Positions 30,468 to 42,834 of a stretch of 64,000 nucleotides of DNA are shown in pieces. This DNA is from Balanoglossus misakiensis (taxonomy: Eukaryota; Hemichordata): the NCBI GenBank assembly GCA_040954595.2, contig CM082579.2:15190001-15254000 (forward strand), in the 5' to 3' direction. The notes below the pieces were generated by a model that did not search any database, was not told where the DNA came from, and saw nothing but the letters and a program-made list of their open reading frames with translations. Each line of letters opens with the position of its first letter. The stretch's first letter is position 1. Both the position numbers and the translations under genes were made by a program.

Positions 30468-32687
30468 ATGGTAAATTGGTTTTGTGCGGCTCCTGACTGT
30501 ACTATCAGCTTGCGCAAGAAAAGAAACGCCGCAAAATACCCAGGATTGGCAGACGTGACATTTCATGCATTCCCAACTGAGAAACATCGCCGACTTCGCC
30601 AGCAGTGGATTTCCGTGTTACGTCGGAAGGATGACTGGTCACCGAACAATTATTCCCGTGTTTGTTCGAGGCATTTTCCGGGCAATAAAGGGCCGACCAA
30701 GGAGTTTCCAGTGCCGACACTTTTTCAGTATAACAACTGGAAACAACCCGTCACAGTTCGTTCCACTGGTGTCATTGGCAAACTCTCGCAACATCGACAA
30801 GATTCAGAGCTGCATTCAAATTCGCATGGTTTCTGTGGGGACGACGATTGTTATACACCCATCAGGGAAGTTGATATGATTGTTGACGATCTGTATGATG
30901 GTGTAGGCCTTGATATTCAGTTGGGATCTGAAGACACACCTTCCAGTAAGTTTGGGTTTATTAGTTTCACTTCACATGATATAATATATTGTCATTTTTG
31001 TAGGTCATATGAAAAGGAAAGAGAAATTGTTTGAAAATGAATTTAGGCACTACTGTCGTACTGATTAATTTTACAGGCACATGAATGTCATGACCGCTGT
31101 GACAAAGTGCAACTGTGTGAACAACTCAGTGTCACAGTCACTTCATTTTCAATTTAAACAGAAAGCCCCATACAAATGATATGGGGTTAGATACATACAC
31201 TGCAAGGATGTATAACATAGCTTGTACATGTAGTTGTAGCCATCAGGGGATCCATGAATTAGCACGAATATAAATAATTTAACTGCAGGTTTCTCTTTGC
31301 ATTTGATTTATCTTATATTATTTCTAAAAATTTATGAAAACGTTTTGAAATTGAGTTGTAAAAATCCTGCACTTTTGTGATCTTGTTTATTAAAGTTGTG
31401 TGTTTATTATTTACAGAAATGTACTCGGCTGTAAAGTGTTGCGGTGTTACCAAGCCACCCAGTGATCATGACTACATCTCTATGGTTGATGACACAACAG
31501 GCAAACCAAACTTGGATGGTGTTTCAAAGACCAGAGTAATGCCCATTTCAGGGGAAACACAGAAACGACATGTTGTGCATTGTGAAGAGGAGATGGATTC
31601 TTTTGTACTACCTAAACACTGTAAAATGACTGTAACCTGTGATCGTGAAACGCAGACTGATTTGACAGGGGACCAGATCAGTAGAATGTCTGAAGCTGCA
31701 GACAGATTCAATGACAAAGATGTACTACGTCGTGAGCTGCTTCTTGAGAAAGTGTTTGAATCGGACAAATCAGTGCAGAACTATACAGGATTTCCAAACC
31801 GTAAATCACTGGATGGTTTCTTTGGTGTTTTAGATAAAGCTGAAACTCATTTGAAATACTGGAGTAACAGCAGCAGTTCTAAGGACAAAAAGTACCAAAG
31901 ACTGGGCAAGAAACCAGGGCCAGGACGAAAATTAACAAGATATCAGGAATATATTTTAACTTTGATTCGTTTACGTTTAGGGCTAGTGGCTTTCTTTGTA
32001 GGTGATCTGTTTGGAGTTTCGAAAACACGTGTATCTCAAATATTTACAACATGGATTTCATATATGGCAGCACTTTTTGAAAGTCTTCCTTGGCCAACTA
32101 GATCACAAATTGATAAACACATGCCCCCATCTTTTAAGCGAGATTTTCCTAAAACTAGAACTGTTATCGATTGTACTGAATTTTTTATTGAGAAGCCCAG
32201 AACACCTAAAGCCCAAATTACAACATACAGTACCTATAAATCTCACAACACATACAAGTGTCTTGTTGGTGTTACACCTGATGGAGGATTTAATTTTATA
32301 TCCAAGCTGTGGGGAGGCAATGTTTCAGATAAATTCATAACTGCAAAAAGTGGCCTTCTAGACTTAATCGAACCTGGTGACGCTGTAATGGCTGACAGGG
32401 GTTTTAACATCCAAGAAATGCTTCTTGATCGAAGGGCTAAATTAATAATCCCAGCATTTACTCGAAAGGGTCGTGGGGGAAAGGGAAAGCGTCTCAATGT
32501 TAAAGAAATCATTGCAGCTAGGAAAATTGCTCGATTGAGGATCCATGTGGAAAGGGCTATTGGGCGAATGAAAAAGTTTCGCATGCTTTCGCAAATTTTA
32601 CCCTTGTCAATGAAAAATATCACAAATCAAATGGTCCAGGTTGCTGGTGGGATATGTAATTTTCTTCCCCCACTTTTGCGCAAATAG
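30468..32687 (+). CDS. THAP-domain DDE transposase (two exons)
   Basis: Exon 1 is 30468-30945 and exon 2 is 31417-32687; the intron (CCA|GTAAGT ... TTTACAG|AA) joins in phase to give about 582 residues. Residues 1-90 form a THAP zinc finger (C2CH: MVNWFCAAPDC, then VCSRHF; invariant FPVPTLF end), which binds the element's ends in related systems. Near residues 340-370 is a helix-turn-helix (LRLGLVAFFVGDLFGVSKTRVSQIF). The DDE_Tnp_4-type catalytic core follows: first D in VIDCTEFFIEKP, second D in VMADRGFNI, and E in HVERAIGRMKKF near the C-terminus. The ending LLRK is normal for the family. No stops or shifts. It converges on the nuclease gene. Confidence 0.9.
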
Positions 32688-32699
32688 GTAAACTCGTCA

Positions 32700-33680
32700 C
32701 TCTACTTGTTTTACAAGAAAAGTGACTCTCACTTTTTGTTTCACTTATGAAATTAAAGAGGTTGTGACTGTAGAGAGATCAAATACAAAATATGTTGTAA
32801 GGGAATCAAGAAATGTTTGCATTAACCAACTAACCTACTAACCCAAACCAAGTTTCCCAATTCACTAACCAACTGACCAACTAACATACAATATTCCCTT
32901 ACAACATATTTTGTGTTTCACACTTCTCTGCAGTCACACCCTCTTTAACGTCATAAGTGAAACAAAAAGTGAGAGTCATGGTACTTCTTAAACTAGTAGA
33001 GTGACGAGTGAAACTCTTGTGAAAGCACTAAGATTTGAATCAAAAAGACACCACATGTACAGTAACAGTTTAATTTTATTGGCTGAATAAAATTCATGAC
33101 ATGTCTAAAAATGTAACTTTAATATTCTTTGCTTTTTTTATGTCTGGAGTAAACGTCAGCGAGTGTGAACGCGTATGTGTAGGGAACATGTAGCGACGCT
33201 ACCCGAAACTCGCCTCACTACCAGAAACACGCTCAAGGCAAGCATGCACACAAAAAGTATTGAGATTATTTATAAAGATTAAAAAATCACTGCAAAGACA
33301 CAAAGTATTGATATTCCAAAAATCACCAAGCGACTAGTGGGCTAGTCTAGGGTTTAAGTATAGTTAGAATGATTCACTTTTATTTTAGAAGTACCATGAC
33401 TCTCACTTTTTGTTTCACTTATGACGTTAAAGAGGGTGTGACTGCAGAGAAGTGTGAAATACAAAATATGTTGTAAGGGAATATTGTATGTTAGTTGGTC
33501 AGTTGGTTAGTGAATTGGGGAACTTGGTTTGGGTTAGTAGGTTAGTTGGTTAATGCAAACATTCCTTGATTCCCTTACAACATATTTTGTATTTGATCTC
33601 TCTACAGTCACAACCTCTTTAATTTCATAAGTGAAACAAAAAGTGAGAGTCACTTTTCTTGTAAAATAAAAGTAAACAAT
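32700..33680. repeat. Nested hairpins between the convergent transposon genes
   Basis: 32708-33000 and 33385-33670 are inverted copies of each other. Each is also a hairpin: e.g. AGTGACTCTCACTTTTTGTTTCACTTATGA at 32720 pairs with TCATAAGTGAAACAAAAAGTGAGAGTC at 32953, and TACAAAATATGTTGTAAGGGAAT pairs with its partner near 32890. The loops hold a run of TAACCAACTAACC-type short repeats. The block lies exactly between the two gene ends, so it may act in 3' end formation, or it may be a nested foldback element. Confidence 0.8.
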
Positions 33681-33724
33681 TCTAAGCTATACCCTGGTTA
33701 TCCTTTTCACTATCAACAACAGTC

Positions 33725-35856
33725 CTATTTACAACTGACAACAATGTTAGGTACAATAAAATCCTCATAAAATGTAGAAAGTTTAGCTTCAGTTGTTTTC
33801 CAAAAAAATTCATCAAAATATATCCTCTCTATTGAAATGGCTTTTCTCGTGAATAGCACAAAATCACACCATTGCAGTTTACAAGTAGCAAGTTGCATTT
33901 GTATTTGGGTATACCATTTTGATGTCCTCCTCAAACACACTTTGCCATCTACATCCGAATATACATGGTATTTGGGATCTATGCTTGATATATCACGTGG
34001 GAATATATTGCGGTGTTTGCTGGAACATTTGATTTCACAAAGGCCTGTCCCACAACATTCACATGACACCCTCCCATCAGGACTTGAACTAAGATATGGC
34101 TTGTCAGAACTGATGACTAAGCCAACATCTTCAAATTTCACTTTCTGGTGCAACTTTTTGTATTGCTCATGATATAAATGCTTAGCAACAGGTTCATGTT
34201 TAATACCAAAATCAATATGGGTTGAAGGTATTGTCCTGTGACTGCCAGACATGATTTTTTGGACTATGTAGTTATTCAAGTCCCGAGTTTCTCTCATGTG
34301 AAGGATATCATGTGCAATGCTGGCAGTAACTCTCCCTTGTCTATACAAATACCAATCCTCACAATCTCTTTGATCAGCTGTCAATGATGAGATAAAATCA
34401 ACATCAGCTTCTGTTACACATTCTCTAATATAGCTAGTAAAATCACCATCATTGCCAGCTTTAAATGAGCTGCCCATTTGGAGAATTGTTTTGGGTTTTT
34501 GTGCCTCAGCGGATGGAAGTGGATCAAGCATCCTCTTCCAACATGAATCATCACCGGCTATTTCAAACATTGCTTTTGCTAACTTAGTGTCAAAGAGTTT
34601 TTTTTCATCATTGTCTCGAATGGCACCTGGATAATAGTTGGACATGGTTGGTCTTGGTGTGTCAGGTTCAGACTTATCCTTCCTAATGTCAAGCTCATCT
34701 ATTTCCATAGGAGTGGACTCTTTGCGGGGTTTATCCCACTTACAGGGAACATCAGTACCAACTTGAGTATTTCTGTCTTTGTGGCGTCTATCGAAGTCGT
34801 TGATGCTAAACAGCAATGCAACGCAATGTTTGCATGTTCCATGCTCACTGTAAAAAAATCAGATACATGGTAAATGTTAACTCATGATTGCAGCTTTTTT
34901 GTTTATTCATTTCTGTGACTGTCAAATGAAAAATGAGGTATTCAAACCTAAAACGTCAATGCATCAAATGGAAAATGAAATCATAGAAACTATTTTCAAA
35001 TATTATCTAATTTTGCAAATCCTGATTTACAGTCCTCAACAGCACTTTTAATTGGTGAACAGATACTGTTGAAAAAACATAGACAATTCTGTCAGACTCT
35101 ATTGACAGTTTTCTCATCCAAACACACAGATACAGCACACCGAACTAAAAAACAAATGTCAAAATACATGTACCGGGTATAACCATGGTTATTTCAACCC
35201 ACCATTTCTATGTGCCTAGTCAGACTGGTAGATCTAAAAGGCACGGTGGGTTAAAATGATAAAATTTATATTTTAAAAAATACTTACGCAACACAATTAC
35301 AGCCTCCAGAGATGATTTGGGAATTTGTCTTCATTAGAAACCAGGTACGATAAGGTTTTTCACGTTGTGAAGTTTCGCGGACACAGTCCGCCATAACGTA
35401 TATGTATTGGGTATTTGAAACCTGGTGGAGTTTCATATCGACGATGTGTCCATCACGAAATAGCAGAAACCCATTATCATTTCGATATTCAGCAAGCCTT
35501 TCCCGTGTCCAATCACATTTGTCCAAAAGATATACCAAAATATCGGCAATTTCTATTGCGGGAAGGGAATGGAGGTCGCTGACCCACTCGGCGATCGTCG
35601 CCGGATCAGGCAAAGTGAAAGAGTTTTTGGCGGGGTCGCGATCGTCTGTTACCGTCCGCCTATTTGTACTCGAAATTTCCTGGTCACCAGGCTCTAGTGG
35701 CCGAACGTCCAGTTCTATCGCTAACTCTACTAGCTGAATCAGTCTTTCTTTCCTGGTATTACTGCAAGTAATACCGCGTTCCGATAAAAACTTTCTGAGG
35801 TCAGGAACTCGCTTGCGACGGATGTTTTCCATGACGTAACGTAAACAAAACCCCAT
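33725..35856 (-). CDS. SAP-SWIM-YqaJ-type nuclease (two exons)
   Basis: Exon 1 is 35856-35288 and exon 2 is 34847-33725; the intron (TTGC|GTAAGT ... TTTACAG|TGAGC) joins in phase, about 563 residues. Residues 10-50 are a SAP-like DNA-binding motif (VPDLRKFLSERGI, TRKERLIQLVELA). A SWIM zinc finger is built across the splice junction (GGCNC from exon 1, GTCKHCVALL from exon 2), which supports the intron. The C-terminal half is a YqaJ/lambda-exonuclease-like PD-(D/E)XK nuclease: WYLYRQGRVTASIAHDIL, then SSPDG and CEIKCSS (catalytic D, E-x-K), then WYTQIQMQLATC. It is likely an exonuclease acting on transposon or host DNA ends. A second ATG at 35832 is an alternative start. Intact. Confidence 0.9.
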
Positions 35857-35933
35857 TCAGGACCGGAAGTGCGGTGGTCCCAACTCGCACGCCCTCAGGC
35901 GACAAGAGTCTATGAACTTTCTACTTTATTGAG

Positions 35934-35954
35934 AACTCGGAACCCGCGAATTGG
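35934..35954 (-). repeat. Right terminal inverted repeat of the ISL2EU-type element
   Basis: AACTCGGAACCCGCGAATTGG, the exact reverse complement of 30259-30279. Confidence 0.92.
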
Positions 35955-35996
35955 TACATTGGGCCAATTATACTGTACATGTGTACAGCTAGTAGT

Positions 35997-37061
35997 CAGG
36001 TGGAAATTTCAGAAAATGAGCATTTTAAAAGCATGTCAGGCATTTTTTGGTACAAGCTGGGAACAAGTTGTTTTTGGATATTTCGAATACGCTGATTTCG
36101 AATTTGCCTGTTCCCAAAAATTCTTTTCACGTTTTCATGTCGAAAATGGCAAATTAATTTGTGACGTCATAATTTCAAAATACCTAAAAGAAAACGCTGT
36201 TTGTAGCCATTATGGTGCAATATCACAGGTCAACACCATAATAGTCTATTGAAATCATATTCGTATATTCATTTAAATATTTTTAAACAATTTTTTTAAT
36301 TTAGAAACATTTTGTGAATTGGTAAAATGCTAATTTATGTTAATTAGGTCCAGGTGGAAATTTCAGAAAATGAGCATTTTAAAAGCATGTCATTCATTTT
36401 TTTTTGTACAAGCTGGGAACAAGTTGTTTTTGGATATTTCGAATACGCTGATTTCGAATTTGCCTGTTCCCAAACATTCTTTTCACGTTTTCATGTCGAA
36501 AATGGCAAATTAATTTGTGACGTCATAATTTCAAAATACCTAAAAGAAAACGCTGTTTGTAGCCATTATGGTGCAATATCACAGGTCAACACCATAATAG
36601 TCTATTGAAATCATATTCTTATATTCATTTAAATATTTTTAAACAATTTTTTTAATTTAGAAACATTTTGTGAATTGGTAAAATGCTAATTTATGTTAAT
36701 TAGGTCCAGGTGGAAATTTCAGAAAATGAGCATTTTAAAAGCATGTCATTCATTTTTTTTTGTACAAGCTGGGAACAAGTTGTTTTTGGATATTTCGAAT
36801 ACGCTGATTTCGAATTTGCCTGTTCCCAAACATTCTTTTCACGTTTTCATGTCGAAAATGGCAAATTAATTTGTGACGTCATAATTTCAAAATACCTAAA
36901 AGAAAACGCTGTTTGTAGCCATTATGGTGCAATATCACAGGTCAACACCATAATAGTCTATTGAAATCATATTCGTATATTCATTTAAATATTTTTAAAC
37001 AATTTTTTTAATTTAGAAACATTTTGTGAATTGGTAAAATGCTAATTTATGTTAATTAGGT
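35997..37061 (+). repeat. Three tandem copies of a 356-bp repeat
   Basis: Units start CAGGTGGAAATTTCAGAAAATGAGC at 35997, 36351 and 36707 and end ...TTATGTTAATTAGGT. Units 2 and 3 are almost identical; unit 1 differs slightly (354 bp, GTCAGGCATTTTTTGG). Each unit contains the same 84-codon frame, which is a by-product of repetition. A diverged inverted piece of the unit is at about 40500-40625. The array starts 40 bp outside the DNA transposon. Confidence 0.93.
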
Positions 37062-40000
37062 GACACGCCCATCTAAAATCAATGGTCTACAAAAGAGAGC
37101 CAACAGTGTTAAGTGAGGTGTCTATTGCAATGTTTTCAGGGTCACGGAATTCAAATATGCAATCGATTACCTTGTCAGACAAGGTGCAGCATGGAAAATA
37201 TGCAAAATTAGCTTAATTACTCACGATGTCATGCTAAAATTGACAATTGAAAGCTAATGATACGACTATGGCCTGTGAGGTGTCTATTCACATGTTTTTT
37301 GGCAAATGTTTGCATTTTAATGAATAACTGAAATGAAACTTTTCATATTTGTATGTAATAGCATGTAAAAAACAACAAAAAACAAACAAAGAAACATACA
37401 CAACGAGGATTTAGTTTAGACTGTACATGCTCGTTGGTAACATCGTGACCGATCGCTCCATTAAAAAAACACCAGAACATTGAACGTATGAACGTTTAGG
37501 TCCACAATTCACAAGTTATTGAACTATGAATGTATGTTCAATGTTGTGAAAAGCCAAAAACATACTTTTTGCCAACAAAACTGGCATTTGTTAACGTACA
37601 AGTTGTTCATTAATAGCGAAAGCATCGTATGGCCACACTCACATTATGCCAGCACCGTATATTCATGCTTAGTTATAAGACGTTGAATGCACACTGATGG
37701 CCCGACGTCCTCGGTGTTTTATTGAAACCCGGTCTCTAACAACAATTTCTCTTCATAAGTAAAGAGTAATGTGTATTTTTATTACGGTTTTATATATGAT
37801 ACTGTGTGCAAAGTGAAGATTGTGTCAGTGAGGCAACATATATACATGTATGTTTAATCCACTTGGGTGTCGTACTTGGCTCAGATGTGCGTTAATGTGT
37901 ACTAAACAAATTCAGATAGCGAGCCACAATATCTGTTGATGAGTTTCCATGGCAATCATTTTTTTCATTTTTTCGAAATGGCCGCCAATACAGATAATCT
38001 CACCCGCAAAATAACAATTATAAAACACCACAATAAATTCATATTACAATATTTGAAACAAGAAACTGCTCAAATTTTCAAAATATATATCATCACTAAA
38101 CTAGTTATAGGGGTAAATACAGGATCGAGATTCAGTCGCTAAAGAAATTCAAGTTTGGTAATAACCCCGGTTACAACAAACTTATTTAAAACACTGTATA
38201 ACCATATATATATTATAATAGTGGCCTGGCATAAACACAATTTTCGTAACATTTGGGCATTTTGTGATAAAAGTTTAACAAGTAAAGCTCAGTTGATTCG
38301 TTATTTTCCCCATAAAAATATCTTTGATGAACAAAATTCCAAATTTAGTCAACCCAGGAAAAAACGGCATCTTGTTTCTCAACCTTATAAATTGATCTGA
38401 CCAGTTTGAATCAGTGCAGAATCCAGCTTTTCTATTTTATCTTCATCAAATGATTCATGCAGATAAAGAATCACTTCCCCATAAAATGATGGCAGAAATC
38501 CAGTATCATGACAGTCGATTGGTTTGTTAAAGTTACTATAGAAACTAACTATGTCTAGGGTGCATGTACATAGATAGATGTTAGGAATCAAAATCAAAAT
38601 CTGTTTCAAACTTTTCATCCAATACTTGTCCTTCGGAAAGCGTTTTGATGAAGTCGCTTGAAGTGCTTTGTATTGCTCATGTTATCGATAATTTTAATCA
38701 CACCTTGATGATAGTCAGCAGTTCTATTTTGACATGTTATTTTGTGTATTTGTGAACCCCCAAAAGAATAAAATGATAAAGTGAAAATAAGCTTCAAAAC
38801 ACCAAAAGTCTTCAGGATCACAGCTTTTCTGTAAAGAGTAAGATTTCGCTTACTTCATGCTATTAAATGAAATGAAGTTTTCCGTAATATCTCTTGCAAA
38901 GTCAGATCTTTACACATTGAGATATTAGAATGGAAGTACATTCCAAGTGACTTGTTGGGAGCCTTGGGGCACCTAATCCCAGAAAATTGCAATAAGACCT
39001 GTTTTTCCATTTACCAATCTAAAGGCCAACTGCTTGTATATTTAGTTGGGTTTCTATAATTAACACACATTTTTGACAATATTTATGGCATGATGGACAC
39101 TATTCTCGACAAATAAAATAATGTTGTGTCCTCCGGTGTAATTTTTATGAGTTTGGAATCATAGACACCATTTATCTTTTGGTCAACTCTGTTAACAGTC
39201 GCCAAAATTGCTGGAGTGGAACTGATACATGATCTAAAGTATCAAGACATATGGTCGATTATTAACGTTTCAGCAATTTGACTTAAGTTTCTTTAATTTC
39301 CTATGGCATTTTGACAAACATTAACGTCCCGAAAAAACGTTGTCAACGCTGCGGTGGCGATTGTGGTCGAAACAAAGCCGCTTGGTTCGTTACCCGGGGT
39401 CCATTTAGATTGCATTGCGTTTGAGGCCCTATGTGTATGTCTGACGACCAATAAACGTGACGACCGCGGACTAAGTTTGGATCAACGTCTATTTCGGGCA
39501 GTGGACTCTCCTATCAAGTTGATAAGGAAATTTTACCAGTCACGAGTAAGCCAAGCCCACATCCGTGTGCAATTCGAATATATCGGTGATCTGTTTATAT
39601 GATTATCATTAGCTAAGGTGGTAAACTGTTGTGATTCATATGTGTAATTTACGTACTGCAAGTTAAATATCGCAATTAGCCTAATGTTTGACCATAGACA
39701 GTATGGTTTGACTTCTAGAGGAGCACCTATTAATCCGAAAGGGATTAAAAGTTGTGCCTTTAAATTGTGTTTTGATAACTTACTTACCCCTCTAAGTAGT
39801 TTAGTAACCATAATATCTTTGCAAATCATTCTTTCCACAGTTCCTTGTATCAAATATAGTAATCTAAATTTATTTTGGTGTTTGCAGATGTTATTTGGTG
39901 GGTGAAATTATCTGTATTGGTGGCCATTTTGAAAAATTGGTTGCCATGGAAACTCATCAACAGATATTTAGTGGCTCCCTATCTGAATTTATTTAGTACA

Positions 40001-40499
40001 CATTAACACACATCTGAGCCAAGTTTGGTGCTTTTATCACAAAATGCACAATCGCTATGAAAATTAGGGTTTGGCCGCTCCACTACGGGGCTTTAGACGG
40101 CCATATTGAATTGCCACATCGAGGCTCTTGTCTCAAAATGAACTTCACACTTGAAGTATTGTTTTGAACAAGGTTTAAGTCCTTTATTAAAATAAAGAAA
40201 AGGTAATTTTTTCCAATGCTTGTGAGTTTTCAGTACATGTACTGTTACACCTAGCTTTATTATTATTAGGTAGCCAAAAATCAACGAATTATTCATACAA
40301 TATGCAAATTTTTGCATAATTATTGTTTTATTGTTGCTATTTTGTGTTTATACAACCAAAAAAAGTTGTTGATGTAAACATGTAGTTTAGTTTCATTGTT
40401 TAAGGAGGTACGTGAACATTTCTTTGATGCTATTCATGTGAGAATTGCGATCCTTGGCGGCCATTTTGATTTGCCAAAACGAGGCTCTTATCTCAAAAA
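37062..40499. other. AT-rich intergenic DNA with a 2-kb inverted-repeat pair
   Basis: No persuasive gene. 37866-37985 (ACTTGGCTCAGATGTG...TGAGTTTCCATGGCAA) is the reverse complement of about 39915-40036 with roughly 85-90% identity, so arms of about 115 bp flank 1.9 kb. This could be a degraded foldback element. Open frames of 60-106 codons inside show no domain or coding bias that I recognise. Confidence 0.45.
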
Positions 40500-40625
40500 G
40501 ATCTTTTGGGAACAGGCATTTTCGAAATCAGCGTAGTCGAATTGACCAAAAAACATATTTGGTTTGCTTGTACCAAAAAATGCCAGAGGGGGTCACAATT
40601 TCTCAAATCTCCACCTGACTATAGG
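40500..40625 (-). repeat. Diverged inverted copy of the 356-bp unit
   Basis: The reverse strand reads GTCAGGTGGAGATTTGAGAAATTG...CATTTTTTGGTACAAGC...CTGATTTCGAAAATGCCTGTTCCC, matching the first half of the 35997 unit with many changes. Confidence 0.65.
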
Positions 40626-41997
40626 AAAAAAATATACTTCATCATAGTTTCCATGGTCAGCAGCTTCAATAACTTGTTGCCTTTTCTTACTGAACATTTT
40701 GACTTATAAAGAAGTATAACAAGAATAAAGTTGTCCAATTAGTGTTGGCAGGGGGGTGAGGGATGTGTTCTCCCATACAAAGGTGTATAGGTATGTAGTC
40801 TTTAAGAAAAACTTGGGGTAAATGACCAGAAAATTTGACTTATAATACAAATAGGTCGGGTTTTGGGCATTTACACGTGTTGATGTTATCGACTGGGGCG
40901 ACAGACTACCATCCGAAAAAATTTCAAGTACCCCCCCCCCCCCCCCCCTCGGGTGCCGGCCAGTGGGATGGAGGTGATAGAAACTGTTGTAGATACAATA
41001 GAGGCCTACAACCTGAAAACCTTCTGGCTTTAACCGAGGACTTGCCATTAAAGATACCTGTAGGCCCCTATATGCTGCTCCCACATACACTCCCAGTCCT
41101 AAACCTTGCATCTGATTTGTGGTGCAGATGAAGAATTAAGATTGGCTTGACAATTAGCACACTTAATTGCCTGTTATGAGATATAATACATACAATCATG
41201 GGACAAGAATGGCAAAAGTTAAATTATCCAGCAGGTGTTTGAATTATGCAAATTAGAGCAGTTGTCTAATATTGCCATGTCAACCATGTTGAAATTGTTT
41301 TAGGTACCCATATTAATGGAAACCCTGCAAATTCGATATTACACACCATTTAAAACAAATATGGGAAATTAACATGTTAGAGAAATTTGGCGGCCATTTT
41401 GGATTATGCAAATTAGAACAGTTGTCTAATATTGCCATGTCAACCATGTTGAAATTGTTTTAGGTACCCAGGAGAGTTGAATGAAAATGCCATTTGCAAT
41501 GCAGTTGTCTTGTATTGGGTGCCCATATTAAGGCATTCTTGAAAACGAAACATTATTCATCATTTTGACGCAAACAGAAAAGGTGTTCAAATGCAAATTG
41601 GAAGAGTTGCCCAACCCTGCCATATTTGCAATACAGTTGTAGTGACTGTCAACTCGACTACAGACAGTCTCGATGAACACAAGACATGATCCCAATTTGC
41701 AAGCTGAGTTGAAACTGACTGCTGCAGTAACTTAGCTGTGGGAATGTCTTGTGTGATTTAAAAAATGATGACCAAATTTAACACAGTTTCTCTGAGGTAA
41801 CCATTTAGCTTTCAGGACTAAGTTTGTTTAAGAATCCTTTATTCTACCCAAGGAACAAATTTCCTTAGAATTTCACAACTGAGACACAGTTTACAGATAT
41901 ACAAAAAGTGCGTACTACAAACATAAGAAATTGTTTGCATTTTTTTTTCTGATGGCAATGCATTTGACTGTAAACAGACATTGACGTCCTTTAGTAA
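40626..41997. repeat. Intergenic DNA with degenerate repeats and a C-run
   Basis: A run of about 18 C lies at 40930-40948. A 49-bp motif (GTCTAATATTGCCATGTCAACCATGTTGAAATTGTTTTAGGTACCCA) occurs at about 41260 and again at about 41412; these belong to the inverse strand of the degenerate repeat at 29330-29720. From about 41790 on, the sequence is the left half of an inverted duplication with 50.6-50.82 kb. No gene. Confidence 0.5.
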
Positions 41998-42831
41998 GGG
42001 ACTGTTCAGTTTTGGTGGAGGGGGGGGGGCAAAAGTTTGTGTCATTGGTTTTCAAAATCAGGCCGACACCCCCTTCAACCAGGACCAAAAAAATGATGAA
42101 CCCCCCCCCCCCCCTTTGACAGGACCAAAATATGATGACCCTCCTCCCACCCCGAAAACATTCGCCATCCTTATCTTATGTACACTGACTGTATGCAATA
42201 AAGGTAAAGGGTCTCCTCACACCTCAATTCTAAATTTCTTAAAGAAATTTATAATTTGAAGTGTATAATAGTATAGCGTTGCAATAAAGAAGGTCTATGG
42301 ATAAATTAAAAGGACACGTCAATACAATAGTTGGTAGAATTGGTAAAACAAGAAAAGTGGAAGGGGTGGGTGCACGTAGGACAATTTTGTAAAATACAAT
42401 TAATGCATTTTAATGAACTCAAAGGCAAATTAACTTAATGTTGGGGAGGACAAATTTGACTTTTGCCACTCAAAGTTAACATCAGTGGGGGTGGGATGGC
42501 AAGTATTCTGCCCTGGTACACTATATGTGGCGAAGAAATAAGGGGATGGGTGTGGGAGGGGATGTCCTCCTTCCACATAAGAAAACTTTGTAAAATATGT
42601 AGCTCAAAGTTGCATTTTAATGAAGTCAAAAGCAAATTACATGTATCTCAATGTTTAAAAGGACCAATTTTACTGTTGCCACTCCACTCAAAGTTAGCAT
42701 CGGTGGGTACATGTATATGACATCCCCCCTAAACGTTTGAAAAAAAGATGACTCCCTCTTTTGGATTTCAAAATTTAAGTGACCCCCTGGATTTTGCCAG
42801 CCTCCCCCCACCGTAAAAACTGAATGGTCCC
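41998..42831. mobile_element. 834-bp PIF/Harbinger-like MITE with TAA duplication
   Basis: Terminal inverted repeats are GGGACTGTTCAGTTTT (41998) and AAAACTGAATGGTCCC (ending 42831), flanked by TAA at 41995-41997 and 42832-42834. The related inverted copy near 50.6 kb lacks this block and keeps a single TAG/TAA-like site, i.e. an empty site. The interior is rich in G- and C-runs and has two diverged direct repeats around CACTCAAAGTTARCATCRGTGGG (about 42470 and 42688). No transposase is encoded. TWA duplications and GG-starting ends suit PIF/Harbinger (family knowledge). Confidence 0.8.
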
Positions 42832-42834
42832 TAA

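Larger units (their letters stand above)
30257..35957 (+). mobile_element. ISL2EU/IS4EU-type DNA transposon, apparently complete
   Basis: About 5.7 kb with terminal inverted repeats: CCAATTCGCGGGTTCCGAGTT at 30259-30279 and its exact reverse complement at 35934-35954. An AT dinucleotide lies just outside each end (30255-30256, 35958-35959), which would suit the 2-bp AT target duplication I recall for this group. Inside are two convergent spliced genes, a THAP-DDE transposase (plus) and a SAP-SWIM-YqaJ nuclease (minus), both open. That gene pair defines the ISL2EU group. Short subterminal matches (TGAGGGCGT, GGGACCA) follow the inverted repeats. Confidence 0.92.

Noticed and set aside
36354-36964. 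Two identical 84-residue proteins
   Set aside because: They are the same open frame in tandem copies of the 356-bp repeat; the first unit has a changed frame start and there is no domain.
40930-40948. Poly-C and poly-G runs (also near 1135, 20975, 28880, 42105) as regulatory G-quadruplex sites
   Set aside because: Single homopolymer runs inside repeats; length may be assembly- or slippage-dependent and no functional context is visible.
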